A DNA stretch of 55,172 nt from Aquirhabdus sp. (GTDB lineage Bacteria > Pseudomonadota > Gammaproteobacteria > Pseudomonadales > Moraxellaceae), in NCBI GenBank assembly GCA_030149815.1, contig JASLHI010000063.1:1-55172 (forward strand). Reading direction: 5' to 3'. The translations under genes were made by a program, and so were the position numbers. The first letter of the stretch is position 1, and each line of letters opens with the position of its first letter. This document shows positions 17,571 through 25,467 of the stretch, one piece after another. The notes under the pieces were generated by a model. That model was not told the origin of the DNA, did no database searches, and saw nothing but the letters and a program-made list of their open reading frames with translations.

Positions 17571-18728
17571 ATGACTGCTGAAGCCAATACATCCAACAGC
17601 GCATTGAAAGACGGTATTTTTGAAAAGCTTGCTCAAGACGGACTGGCTCGTCGTGGACGTGTAACGCTGGCACATGGTGTCGTCGAAACCCCTGCATTTA
17701 TGCCTGTCGGCACTTACGGCACAGTCAAAGGCATGCTACCGCGTGATATCGAAGAGATTGGTGCGCATATTATTTTAGGTAATACCTTTCATTTGTATCT
17801 CCGTCCGGGTTTGGAAGTGATTCAAGCGCACGGTGGTTTGCACAAATTTATGAAATGGGACAAACCGATTCTGACCGATTCAGGTGGTTTTCAGGTGTTT
17901 AGTTTAGGCGCAAAGATTAAAGAAGAAGGCGTAACCTTCCGCTCACCAATTGATGGTTCGAAAGTATTTTTATCGCCTGAAAAGTCGATGGAAATTCAGA
18001 AGACTTTGAACTCTGACATCGTCATGATTTTTGATGAATGCACACCTTATCCTGCAACCTATAGCGAAGCACGCGCGTCATTGCAATTATCCTTGCGCTG
18101 GGCAAAGCGCTGTAAAGTCGCGCATGAAGGCAACCCCAATGCACTTTTTGGCATCGTACAAGGCGGCATGTATCCTGAACTTCGTGAAGAGTCACTGACT
18201 GGGCTAACCGATATTGGTTTCGACGGTTATGCGATTGGTGGTCTGTCAGTTGGCGAACCCAAAGAAGAAATGATCAAAATCCTCGATTATTTACCGCGTC
18301 GCCTGCCAGCGGATAAACCACGTTATCTCATGGGCGTTGGCAAGCCTGAAGATATCGTTGAAGCAGTCCGTCGTGGCGTGGATATGTTTGACTGTGTGAT
18401 GCCGACACGTAATGCGCGTAATGGTCATTATTTCATCCATGAAGGCATCGTTCGCATCCGCAACAGTCAATATCGTCATGATATGCGTCCACTGGATGCG
18501 CATTGCGATTGTTATACTTGTAAGAACTTTACCCGCTCTTATCTATACCATTTGGATAAAACAGGTGAAATGCTCGGCGCGATGCTTGGCACAATTCATA
18601 ATTTGGCGTACTACCAAACGCTGATGAAAGGCTTGCGCAGCGCAATTGAGCAGGGACAACTAGAGCAATTTGTCGCAAACTTCTATGCAGCAAAAGGCTT
18701 ACCTGTGCCAGAAATGGCAGCAGACTAA
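17571..18728 (+). CDS. tgt: tRNA-guanine transglycosylase
   Basis: Tgt exchanges the wobble guanine of GUN anticodons for the queuosine precursor preQ1. The 385-residue protein has the catalytic DSGGFQVFSLG region, GIVQGGMY, GGLSVGE and the zinc site CDCYTCKNFTRSYLYH, in which three Cys and one His bind zinc. The frame could begin with a TTG at 17550, but ATG 17571 is the first standard start and gives a normal N-terminus with a short Ser/Asn-rich lead. It is co-directional with queA and ends at a strong terminator. All signature residues are present. Confidence 0.96.
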   Translation: MTAEANTSNSALKDGIFEKLAQDGLARRGRVTLAHGVVETPAFMPVGTYGTVKGMLPRDIEEIGAHIILGNTFHLYLRPGLEVIQAHGGLHKFMKWDKPILTDSGGFQVFSLGAKIKEEGVTFRSPIDGSKVFLSPEKSMEIQKTLNSDIVMIFDECTPYPATYSEARASLQLSLRWAKRCKVAHEGNPNALFGIVQGGMYPELREESLTGLTDIGFDGYAIGGLSVGEPKEEMIKILDYLPRRLPADKPRYLMGVGKPEDIVEAVRRGVDMFDCVMPTRNARNGHYFIHEGIVRIRNSQYRHDMRPLDAHCDCYTCKNFTRSYLYHLDKTGEMLGAMLGTIHNLAYYQTLMKGLRSAIEQGQLEQFVANFYAAKGLPVPEMAAD

Positions 18729-18757
18729 AAATCTAGCGCTTTCAAATTTTGCTCAAT

Positions 18758-18784
18758 AAAAAAACCGCATAGTGCGGTTTTTTT
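18758..18784. terminator. Bidirectional terminator between tgt and the Met-rich protein gene
   Basis: ACCGCA (18764-18769) and TGCGGT (18773-18778) with a 3-nt loop are extended by an A-run on the left and a T-run on the right. It lies 30 nt after tgt and 25 nt from the stop of the opposite-strand gene. Confidence 0.92.
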
Positions 18785-18808
18785 ATTGTCTTCAATCAGG
18801 ATGAAGAA

Positions 18809-19033
18809 TTAGCTTTTTGCAGCCATTTTCATTGCCATTGGTTTCTTGTCATCCATTTTCATCGCTGGTGCTTTAGAGTCCATTTTCATTGCTGGCGCAG
18901 CTGCTACACATTTGCCACCTTTATGTTTTGGACCTGTACCACCTTCTAAGTGGGTACCTTTTGGACAAGCATTTGCAACACCAGCAGACAGTGCAAAGAC
19001 AACCGCAGTCGAAACAATTATTAGCTTTTTCAT
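18809..19033 (-). CDS. Small exported Met/Lys-rich protein
   Basis: A 74-residue protein. The signal peptide is MKKLIIVSTAVVFALSAGVA, then NA. The mature part has CPKGTHLEGGTGPKHKGGKC, with two cysteines framing a His/Lys/Gly loop. A low-complexity tail repeats the motif (P/M)AMKMD three times and ends MKMAAKS. Periplasmic Met-x-Met and His motifs often bind copper or silver, so a metal-binding role is possible but unproven. It lies downstream of arsR-arsC-aqpS on the same strand after a 118-nt gap and probably has its own promoter. Confidence 0.75.
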   Translation of the reverse strand: MKKLIIVSTAVVFALSAGVANACPKGTHLEGGTGPKHKGGKCVAAAPAMKMDSKAPAMKMDDKKPMAMKMAAKS

Positions 19034-19151
19034 TTAAATCCATTCCTATGAATAATAAAGATTAACCCGCAGCACATACCACAACAACGACCTTAAGCTA
19101 TTCTCATATCATAATTCTGTCAATAGCTTAGCTGTAATCATGATAAGGTTT

Positions 19152-19838
19152 TTAGACGATTTTAGTTGCTACATTTGAAGGCTTAAATAACCAGCGAAAA
19201 ATAACTACCGCTGCCACAGCACCTATGATTTGCATCAGAATAAACCCAACTGAATCACACGGACGTATCCCTCCAAAAGTCGCAGTCAATGTTCGAGCCA
19301 ATGTCACTGCTGGATTCGCAAACGAAGTCGAGGCGGTAAACCAATACGCCGAGGTAATATAAGCAGCAACAGCCACTGGAGTCGTCTGATGATTACTTCG
19401 TGACGTCGAAATAATCACAGCAAGCAAACCAAAGGTCGCGATAAACTCACTCCACCACTGCGCACCGCCAGCTCGAACATGTTGGGAAATCTCAAACAAC
19501 GGAGCCGCAAACATCAAATGGGCAGCAAGAACTCCTAAAACCGCACCGACAATTTGAACGACAACATACAACCCCGCTTCCTGCCAAGTAATGTGCTTTT
19601 CCATTGCGGCATATAAACTGACCACAGGATTGAAGTGTGCACCTGAAATCGGTGCAAAAATTTGGATTAATGCAAACAGTCCTGCACCTGTTGCCAATGA
19701 GTTTGCCAGTAAAGCGATAGCCACGTTGCCACCTGACAACTGATCTCCCATGATGCCTGAGCCAACCACCACCGCGAGTAAAAATGCCGTGCCTAATAGT
19801 TCCGCGACTAAACGACGATTTAATGAAATATGATGCAT
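19152..19838 (-). CDS. aqpS: MIP-family aquaglyceroporin of the arsenic-resistance type
   Basis: A 228-residue major intrinsic protein with six membrane helices and two pore half-helices. The first pore motif is HFNPV (NPA changed to NPV) and the second is FANPAVTLART. In ars operons of rhizobia AqpS lets arsenite leave down its gradient after ArsC has reduced arsenate. The position directly after arsC, with a 1-nt TAATG overlap, supports the same role here. No acr3 or arsB pump is present in this cluster. The altered first NPA box is a feature to note; such variants occur in the family. Confidence 0.88.
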   Translation of the reverse strand: MHHISLNRRLVAELLGTAFLLAVVVGSGIMGDQLSGGNVAIALLANSLATGAGLFALIQIFAPISGAHFNPVVSLYAAMEKHITWQEAGLYVVVQIVGAVLGVLAAHLMFAAPLFEISQHVRAGGAQWWSEFIATFGLLAVIISTSRSNHQTTPVAVAAYITSAYWFTASTSFANPAVTLARTLTATFGGIRPCDSVGFILMQIIGAVAAVVIFRWLFKPSNVATKIV

Positions 19839-20353
19839 TATGCGTCACGCTCACCGATGCGATTCAATGCTTCAACCAACGCTGCTTGGCTCATCGTCTC
19901 AATTGGGAGATCGACCAATTGTTGAATCTTTTGGCGAATCAAGCTGAATGTATGTGCAAAAGCTCGGCGTTTTTCTTCATCAGAACCATTCACATGGGAT
20001 GGATCTTCAAAACCCCAATGTACCTTGATTGGACTTCCGCGCCAAAGTGGACACGACTCCCCTGCTGCGCTATCACAAACCGTAATCACGATATCCATTT
20101 TAGGAGATTCAGGCTGTGAGAACTCATCCCAGCTTTTGCTGCGTACCTGCTCCATCGGATAACCAATCGACTGCGCTTGTTCTGCCGCAAAAGGATTGAC
20201 ATAACCAGTCGGTTGACTCCCTGCACTGTAGGCATAAAAACGCCCCTTCCCAAGTACATTAATCAACGCTTCGCTCATGATGCTGCGTGCGGAATTGCCT
20301 GTACATAGCACAAGGACGTTGGTGAGTTTCGGGATCGTGTGATGATGGCTCAT
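19838..20353 (-). CDS. arsC: Arsenate reductase, low-molecular-weight phosphatase type
   Basis: A cytoplasmic enzyme reducing arsenate to arsenite. The P-loop CTGNSARS (Cys17 to Arg23, the CX5R signature) starts the domain, and two more cysteines (C93 and C101 in VCDSAAGESCPLW) fit the thioredoxin-coupled relay of this class. Residues DPSH supply the general acid. A C-terminal extension of about 30 residues is helical. The ATG at 20353 overlaps the arsR stop as ATGA, so I prefer it to the GTG nine bases upstream. It is the middle gene of arsR-arsC-aqpS. Confidence 0.92.
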   Translation of the reverse strand: MSHHHTIPKLTNVLVLCTGNSARSIMSEALINVLGKGRFYAYSAGSQPTGYVNPFAAEQAQSIGYPMEQVRSKSWDEFSQPESPKMDIVITVCDSAAGESCPLWRGSPIKVHWGFEDPSHVNGSDEEKRRAFAHTFSLIRQKIQQLVDLPIETMSQAALVEALNRIGERDA

Positions 20354-20706
20354 GATAAACACTCAGTTTCAGTTGAAGAATGGCAAATGGATGCTGTCGC
20401 TTGAGCGGAGGTTTGACATGGCACTCCTCCGCAACAGTTTTCGGTGAGATATGTCAGCAGACTATTCATCGTTGGATAATTTGCCACATAAATCACAAAA
20501 CGCCCCTGCTGTGTCGCCGTCACCAAATCAGCATGTGCTAATTCTTTCAAATGAAAAGACAAAGATGACGGTGCAATTTCAAGCATTTCACTGATTTTCC
20601 CTGCGGGTAACCCCATTTCACCAGCCTGCACTAATGCTCGGAAAATCATTAACCTAGTCTCATGGGCGAGCGCAGATAACGCAACTACTGCAGGCTTGAT
20701 ATTCAT
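20350..20706 (-). CDS. arsR: ArsR/SmtB-family arsenite-responsive repressor
   Basis: A 118-residue winged-helix repressor: LSALAHETRLMIFRALVQAG, then the recognition helix in APSSLSFHLKELAHADLV and the wing QGRFVIYVA. The classical CVC metal site in the recognition helix is absent. Instead three cysteines lie at the C-terminus (C91, C92 and C97 in ENCCGGVPC), resembling the Acidithiobacillus-type ArsR. It is the first gene of the ars operon and a 10-bp inverted repeat overlaps its own promoter, so autoregulation is expected, with release by arsenite or antimonite. Confidence 0.92.
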   Translation of the reverse strand: MNIKPAVVALSALAHETRLMIFRALVQAGEMGLPAGKISEMLEIAPSSLSFHLKELAHADLVTATQQGRFVIYVANYPTMNSLLTYLTENCCGGVPCQTSAQATASICHSSTETECLS

Positions 20707-20726
20707 TTCAACAATCCACTTACATT

Positions 20727-20766
20727 TCTATATTTCAATAATAATCGAAATATAGATTAAGGACAA
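20727..20766 (-). promoter_or_regulatory. arsR promoter with ArsR operator
   Basis: On the minus strand TTGTCC (20761-20766) and TATTAT (20738-20743) are 17 bp apart. A perfect inverted repeat, TCTATATTTC (20727-20736) and GAAATATAGA (20747-20756), with a 10-nt spacer, covers the -10 and most of the spacer. That placement would block RNA polymerase. Confidence 0.8.
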
Positions 20767-20782
20767 TTATTTCAATTCAACG

Positions 20783-20822
20783 TTGACCGTTTAATTTATA
20801 AAATGTATTTTATATATATCTT
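20783..20822 (+). promoter_or_regulatory. hmp promoter with NsrR operator
   Basis: TTGACC (20783-20788) and TATTTT (20806-20811) are 17 bp apart. Over the -10 lies AAAATGTATTT-T-ATATATATCTT (20800-20822), which matches the published NsrR pattern AAGATGYATTT-N-AAATRCATCTT at 19 of 22 positions. The nsrR gene follows hmp, so nitric-oxide-relieved repression is likely. Confidence 0.72.
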
Positions 20823-20917
20823 ATAAAGATTCTTTTGAGACCAGCCTAAACCAATCATCTTTTGGTACTTGGTTTTAATGCTCAAAACTGCTTTCCATCC
20901 ACTAAGGAGTCGTTGTC

Positions 20918-22135
20918 ATGTTGTCCGAATCGGTGCGTAACCTCGTTAAAGCCACAGTTCCTGTCTTGAGAGAAAGCGGTGTTGCGCTGACCAGTCATTT
21001 CTATGCACGCATGTTTAAATACAACCCTGAACTCAAACAGATCTTCAACCAAGGTCATCAACAAGGTGGACATCAGCAAACCGCCCTTGCTTTAGCAGTA
21101 TTAGGCTATGCCGAAAATATCGATGATCCATCGGTATTAGCACCAGTGATTGACGTGATCTGCAACAAACACGCGAGCCTAGGTATTCGCTCAGAACATT
21201 ACCCGATCGTTGGTCATCATCTTCTCGCATCAATTAAAGAAGTGCTCGGCGATGCAGCTACGGATGGGCTCATTCAGGCATGGGCTGAGGCTTATGGACA
21301 ACTTGCAGACATCTTGATTGAAGGCGAACGCAAACTCTATGCACAAGCAACCCAAGAAAAAGGCGGCTGGAGTGGCTGGCGTAGCTTCCGAGTGAAATCA
21401 AAGCATGTCGAAAGCGAAGAAATTACTTCGTTCTACCTATATCCACTCGACGGCGGTGCGACGCCTCATTACAAAGTAGGTCAATATATTTCTGTACGCG
21501 TATACGCACCAACCTTTGGCTTGATGCAACCTCGCCAATATACTCTCTCCGATATGCCAAATGGTGAATGCTTCCGTATTTCCGTCAAACGTGAAGAAGC
21601 ACAAGAAACCAAGCCTGCAGGCGCTGTTTCAACGCGGCTACATCATGATATTCATGTCAATGACATCCTTGATGTTGCGCCACCGATGGGTGAGTTTTTC
21701 TTGCATACCGAACACCAACGTCCAGTTGTCCTGATCAGTGGTGGCGTTGGCTTTACACCAATGATAGCCATGCTCAATCAGTTGATTGAATCCAAAGATC
21801 CACGTCAGGTGCGTTTTGTTCATGGTTGTCGTCATGGCAAAGTCCACGCGATGAAAGGTCATATACAAAGTGCGACAAAGCAACATGACAACATCCAATC
21901 AGTCGTTTTTTATGAAAATCCAAATACCAGCGACATTCAAGGCAAAGATTATGATTTTGCAGGGCGAATTGATTTGGCTCTGATCAAAGATCAGGTCTTA
22001 TTGCCTAATGCAGATTATTATTTGTGTGGGCCATTAGAGTTTATGCGTGCACAAAAAAGTGCCTTAATTGAACTTGGTGTAGGCTCAAATCACATATATG
22101 CTGAGCTATTTGGTACTGGTGGTTTTATACTTTAG
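20918..22135 (+). CDS. hmp: Nitric oxide dioxygenase (flavohaemoglobin)
   Basis: Hmp converts NO and oxygen to nitrate using NAD(P)H, protecting the cytoplasm from nitrosative stress. The 405-residue protein has an N-terminal globin (about 1-138, with TSHFYARMF and the NKHASLGI haem-pocket region), an FAD domain with RQYTLSD, and an NAD domain with ISGGVGFTPM and YLCGPLEFM. The length is typical. An NsrR-like site overlaps its promoter and nsrR lies 60 nt downstream on the same strand. Upstream, arsR is divergent. Nothing is missing from the conserved motifs. Confidence 0.96.
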   Translation: MLSESVRNLVKATVPVLRESGVALTSHFYARMFKYNPELKQIFNQGHQQGGHQQTALALAVLGYAENIDDPSVLAPVIDVICNKHASLGIRSEHYPIVGHHLLASIKEVLGDAATDGLIQAWAEAYGQLADILIEGERKLYAQATQEKGGWSGWRSFRVKSKHVESEEITSFYLYPLDGGATPHYKVGQYISVRVYAPTFGLMQPRQYTLSDMPNGECFRISVKREEAQETKPAGAVSTRLHHDIHVNDILDVAPPMGEFFLHTEHQRPVVLISGGVGFTPMIAMLNQLIESKDPRQVRFVHGCRHGKVHAMKGHIQSATKQHDNIQSVVFYENPNTSDIQGKDYDFAGRIDLALIKDQVLLPNADYYLCGPLEFMRAQKSALIELGVGSNHIYAELFGTGGFIL

Positions 22136-22194
22136 TGGTATGCTTTGACTCTATCACGATATGATTTTAAATTTGATGGAGTCATTAGCCCTTT

Positions 22195-22671
22195 ATGCAA
22201 CTCACTCATTTTACCGATTTAGGGCTTCGAGTCTTACTCTACACGGCCCAGCCTCAACGCATCACGCATAGTGCTCAAGCCATCACGATCAGTGAAATCG
22301 CAGAAAGCTTACAAGTTTCTCGTAATCACTTGGTCAAAGTTGTCCATTTTATGGCAAATCAAGAATGGCTCATCACGACACGTGGCAAAGGCGGTGGGCT
22401 GGCATTAGCCAAATCCCCTGAACACTATAATCTAGGGCAAGTGGTACGCGTGTTAGAAGGCACCACACAAGTCGTCAATTGCTTCGAACCTGCATGCGCT
22501 CTTCGATTTGCTTGTGGATTAAAAGGTCTACTAGACGACGCGTTGAATGCTTTTTACCAAAGTCTCGACAAATATACGCTTGCAAATATTATTGAAGATA
22601 AGACTCAAAATCTTTTTTCGGAATTACAACGCATCGCGATCAAGCAAATTAACGCCGAAGATCCCCAATAA
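22195..22671 (+). CDS. nsrR: Rrf2-family nitric-oxide-sensing repressor NsrR
   Basis: A 158-residue winged-helix Rrf2 regulator starting MQLTHFTDLGLRVLLYTA, the characteristic NsrR N-terminus. Three cysteines (C96, C101 and C107 in VNCFEPACALRFACGLKG) match the ligands of its iron-sulfur cluster, which NO destroys. The position after hmp and the NsrR-type site on the hmp promoter support the name over the related IscR, whose Cys spacing and N-terminus differ. It converges with the esterase gene, with 45 nt between stops. Confidence 0.93.
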   Translation: MQLTHFTDLGLRVLLYTAQPQRITHSAQAITISEIAESLQVSRNHLVKVVHFMANQEWLITTRGKGGGLALAKSPEHYNLGQVVRVLEGTTQVVNCFEPACALRFACGLKGLLDDALNAFYQSLDKYTLANIIEDKTQNLFSELQRIAIKQINAEDPQ

Positions 22672-22716
22672 ATCATGATGGTCTAAAATCTCATCTTTTT
22701 TGAGGATCACCTAAAC

Positions 22717-23616
22717 TTAAGCAGCCGCTTTAATCCATTTTCCTAGATGGCGAATCGACTTCCTTGCTTCAGGGATAAACGGCGCAAACAATGGCCATGC
22801 ATGCCACAAACCATCACCCACCTCTAAGGTCACATCGACGCCAGCAGCACGCGCCTGTCTAAAGAATACGCGGCTATCATCTTCAAAAATCTCAGTATTG
22901 GCAACCAACACATAAGTGCGAGGTAAACCCGCTGCATCGCCCAAGAGCGGAGACATCAGTGGGTTGCTTCGAGGCTCATCTCCAGCATAATGCCTTGCAC
23001 AGCCCAAATCAGTAGTATGGGATTTCGCGATCACATCGCTAGAATCGTTCCGCACATAACTATCACCTGCCATGCGGATATCCAGCCATGCGGATAGCAA
23101 AAATAACTGATCAGGCAATTGCACTGCGCGTTCACGCAACAAATAACATAACGCTAAAGACAACCCACCGCCTGCCGACTCACCACCAAGCAGAAGCGTT
23201 TTTCCTGCATGAGCTTGAAGAAACTCACCCCAAACTTCAGCAGCATCATGCAAACCTGCTGGAAATGGATGCTCAGGTGCAAGTCGATAATCAGGAACCC
23301 AAACTTCGCAGTTCAGCTCCAATGCCAATCGCGCAGTAAAAGCACGATGCGTTTCAGGGCTCCCAGCGACATAACCACCGCCATGTAGATACATCAAGGC
23401 GCGTGTCTGACTTCCACCTGCTTGTGGTGCAATGACTTCTACTGATAGCGCACCGACTTGCTTTGATCTTATCGTGACACCTTTTGGAACGGGCATATGA
23501 CCCAAGCCTTTGGCAATTGCACGTCTGACCGATGAAGGCGAAGGCTCTCTTGGAGGTGCTTTTTTCAATTGTCTCGCCATAACATAACGCGCAACTCTTG
23601 CTTGGATACTGAGCAT
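22717..23616 (-). CDS. Alpha/beta-hydrolase of the hormone-sensitive-lipase family (carboxylesterase)
   Basis: A 299-residue cytoplasmic esterase. HGGG at 78-81 forms the oxyanion hole, and the nucleophile elbow GESAGG holds Ser147. PDYRLAPEHPFPA is the family's conserved block after HGGG. The catalytic acid is in the NTEIFEDDS region and the His in GLWHAWP. The elbow has Glu where the family usually has Asp (GDSAGG), a known subgroup with GESAGG. No signal peptide. The stop is 45 nt from nsrR, and the upstream gene of unknown function ends 9 nt before its start, so the two are probably one operon. Confidence 0.92.
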   Translation of the reverse strand: MLSIQARVARYVMARQLKKAPPREPSPSSVRRAIAKGLGHMPVPKGVTIRSKQVGALSVEVIAPQAGGSQTRALMYLHGGGYVAGSPETHRAFTARLALELNCEVWVPDYRLAPEHPFPAGLHDAAEVWGEFLQAHAGKTLLLGGESAGGGLSLALCYLLRERAVQLPDQLFLLSAWLDIRMAGDSYVRNDSSDVIAKSHTTDLGCARHYAGDEPRSNPLMSPLLGDAAGLPRTYVLVANTEIFEDDSRVFFRQARAAGVDVTLEVGDGLWHAWPLFAPFIPEARKSIRHLGKWIKAAA

Positions 23617-23625
23617 GAATATTCC

Positions 23626-24306
23626 TTAAACGATTAAAAACGTTTGTAAATGTGCCGCAATTTGCGGATAGACTTCACGAGGGATTTTGGGAGATAATTT
23701 GTGCAGCATGCGTTTGATCAGAACCTGAACCAACGAAATCACACCACCCAAAGTTTTGTCCACAAAGAAATTAAACTTCATCAGATTTTTTGGCTCGATT
23801 GCCAGAGGAATCATCGCCTCTTCCAGCACCTTGCTGATCAGCGCACTGCCTGCATCAAAATTATCAGTCCCTTCGTCAGCAAGTATGGCAACCACGCGTT
23901 TAAACTCGACGGCCAAGCGATCTGAAAGTTGAAAAGCTATATAAGGCTGACCTTCATCATCTTGCTGTATCATCTGATAAAAATGAGCAATGACAGGAGG
24001 AATACGCTCATTGGCAATATAACCAGCAATCCAGCGCAGATAATATTTTGCCTTATCTCTCATTTCCTCAATCACATGATGCGCTTCGCCAAGCTCTTTT
24101 GAATGACCCGACGTACTACCAATATTCTCTAAAGCGCGAACAAAACAAATATCAATCAAATCAAGATAGGCTTCGGTCAGTAGATCTATACCTAAATACT
24201 TATCATCATCAGAAGCGCGTGTTCGAGAAGTCTGATACAACATCTCTAACTCAACAGGAATATGAGCTTGTAAAGTACAGGCAAACATTGGCGGGCTGAT
24301 GCTCAT
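23626..24306 (-). CDS. Unknown 226-residue protein co-transcribed with the esterase
   Basis: A soluble, mostly helical protein with no signal peptide or membrane segment. The chosen ATG at 24306 has GAGG 5 nt upstream; the longer frame starts with TTG. The sequence has a conserved-looking core (LLTEAYLDLIDICFVRALENIG, in part) and a C-terminal region with KFNFFVDKTLGGVISLVQ. I do not recognise a family or catalytic motif. The 9-nt gap to the esterase suggests a linked role, perhaps in lipid or ester metabolism, but this is inference only. Confidence 0.75.
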   Translation of the reverse strand: MSISPPMFACTLQAHIPVELEMLYQTSRTRASDDDKYLGIDLLTEAYLDLIDICFVRALENIGSTSGHSKELGEAHHVIEEMRDKAKYYLRWIAGYIANERIPPVIAHFYQMIQQDDEGQPYIAFQLSDRLAVEFKRVVAILADEGTDNFDAGSALISKVLEEAMIPLAIEPKNLMKFNFFVDKTLGGVISLVQVLIKRMLHKLSPKIPREVYPQIAAHLQTFLIV

Positions 24307-24952
24307 AAAATCCTCATACGACAAAACACTTCACTTGAATATTCAGCCCAAATCCAATCCACAAAATAAATTAATATTTATCAAAATATTAGACTTATGT
24401 GAAAGGTCTTTTGTACCATTACTGACAAAATAAACGCTGCCAAACATACTACACAAACTTGACAACATACAATGTCAATTATAATTATTTTTATAGAAAT
24501 CATAAAAACAGCTGCCTTTCATTAACACACTTATTGGTGAAGACTCATGCACTCTGAGCAAAAATCATAAAATCAATCAGCCCTGCGATATAAATAAAGC
24601 CAAAAGATAGCCAAAAAATAGATTGAAACTGCCAGAATTATCCTCATAAATGAAATGTCCCGATGGGTGAATGACCTATCGGAATGTTTTTATGTGCACT
24701 CGATTTTCTTAGGCATGCAAAGCAGACCTTTTGTGCTGTCGCACATTTGTTTCTTTTTTACTAAATGATGCATCGCAAGTACCGCGCTGTTTGATTCGTC
24801 ATGCATAAAAAGGTACATTGCATCCTTTGTTTTTATGAGAATCAGCCTTCGCGCAGTGACAAAAGCTACCTGCGACAAAATTGGTCTGATTAAAACCATA
24901 TTGAACACCGAATACTGTTGATATTTATTTTGTCTTATTAGGAACTTGCACA
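24307..24952. other. Long gene-poor region upstream of yajC
   Basis: This 646-nt region is AT-rich to about 24540. A minus-strand open stretch without start codon at 24545-24637 reads like the C-terminal end of a TM2-type membrane protein (FWLSFGFIYIAGLIDF). A hairpin, CCGATGGGT paired with ACCTATCGG, lies near 24660-24682. A minus-strand frame from ATG 24818 to 24690 (42 residues, KKKQMCDSTKGLLCMPKKIE core) has a possible GGA site but no known homologue. None is firm enough for a gene call. Confidence 0.4.
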
Positions 24953-25282
24953 ATGAGTTTTTTTATTGAATCTGCTTATGCTGCACCAGCGGCTGCAGGA
25001 AATCCATCTCCAATCCCATCGATCCTCATGATGGTCGGTTTTGTTGCGGTATTTTATTTCCTGATCTGGCGTCCACAATCTAAACGCGCTAAAGAACATC
25101 GCAGCATGATCGACAGCATCACCGTGGGCAGCGAAGTTGTTTTTGCAGGCGGACTCATGGGACGTATCAAAAAAATCGAAGGTGAATATGCAGTCATCAC
25201 GATAGGTACAGGCGTCGATGTCAAAGTTCAAAAATCTTCAATCGTCGCTGTACTTCCAGAAGGCACCCTCGCCAGTTTATAA
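24953..25282 (+). CDS. yajC: Sec translocon accessory protein YajC
   Basis: YajC binds SecDF in the inner membrane and assists protein export. The 109-residue protein has a short periplasmic lead (IESAYAAPAAAGNPSP), one transmembrane helix (about 24-40, ILMMVGFVAVFYFLIW) and the conserved cytoplasmic RPQSKRAKEHR motif. A small beta domain with GSEVVFAGGLMGRI follows. It heads yajC-secD-secF, as in most proteobacteria. queA-tgt, usually next to yajC, is here 6 kb upstream, so the classical queA-tgt-yajC-secD-secF string has been interrupted. Confidence 0.96.
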   Translation: MSFFIESAYAAPAAAGNPSPIPSILMMVGFVAVFYFLIWRPQSKRAKEHRSMIDSITVGSEVVFAGGLMGRIKKIEGEYAVITIGTGVDVKVQKSSIVAVLPEGTLASL

Positions 25283-25337
25283 GTCCAGTCTGTAATTATT
25301 GAGATTAAGCCTGCTGTTTTTGATCAGACACAGGACC

Positions 25338-25383
25338 AATCACTCAAAACAAGCCACTGGATCGTTACTTGTTTTGAGTGGTT
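25338..25383 (+). promoter_or_regulatory. Strong hairpin between yajC and secD
   Basis: CACTCAAAACAAG (25341-25353) and CTTGTTTTGAGTG (25368-25380) form a perfect 13-bp stem with a 14-nt loop, extendable by three pairs including one G-T. No T-run follows, so it does not look like an ordinary terminator. It could attenuate, process or stabilise the secDF part of the message. Confidence 0.7.
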
Positions 25384-25467
25384 TATATGAGTGATTTAAG
25401 GAATGATTTTCATAGAATCATTCGAAATAGAATCAATTTAGTAGCTAATTTTAAAAGAAGAGCACAG

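Noticed and set aside
18846..19037. 63-codon plus-strand frame opposite the Met-rich protein gene
   Set aside because: It is antisense to a gene with a clear signal peptide and terminator; it lacks a ribosome binding site.
24690..24953. 87-codon minus-strand frame abutting yajC
   Set aside because: Begins with TTG inside the yajC leader and lacks a ribosome binding site. Only a shorter form from ATG 24818 has any translation signal, and it has no recognisable homologue.
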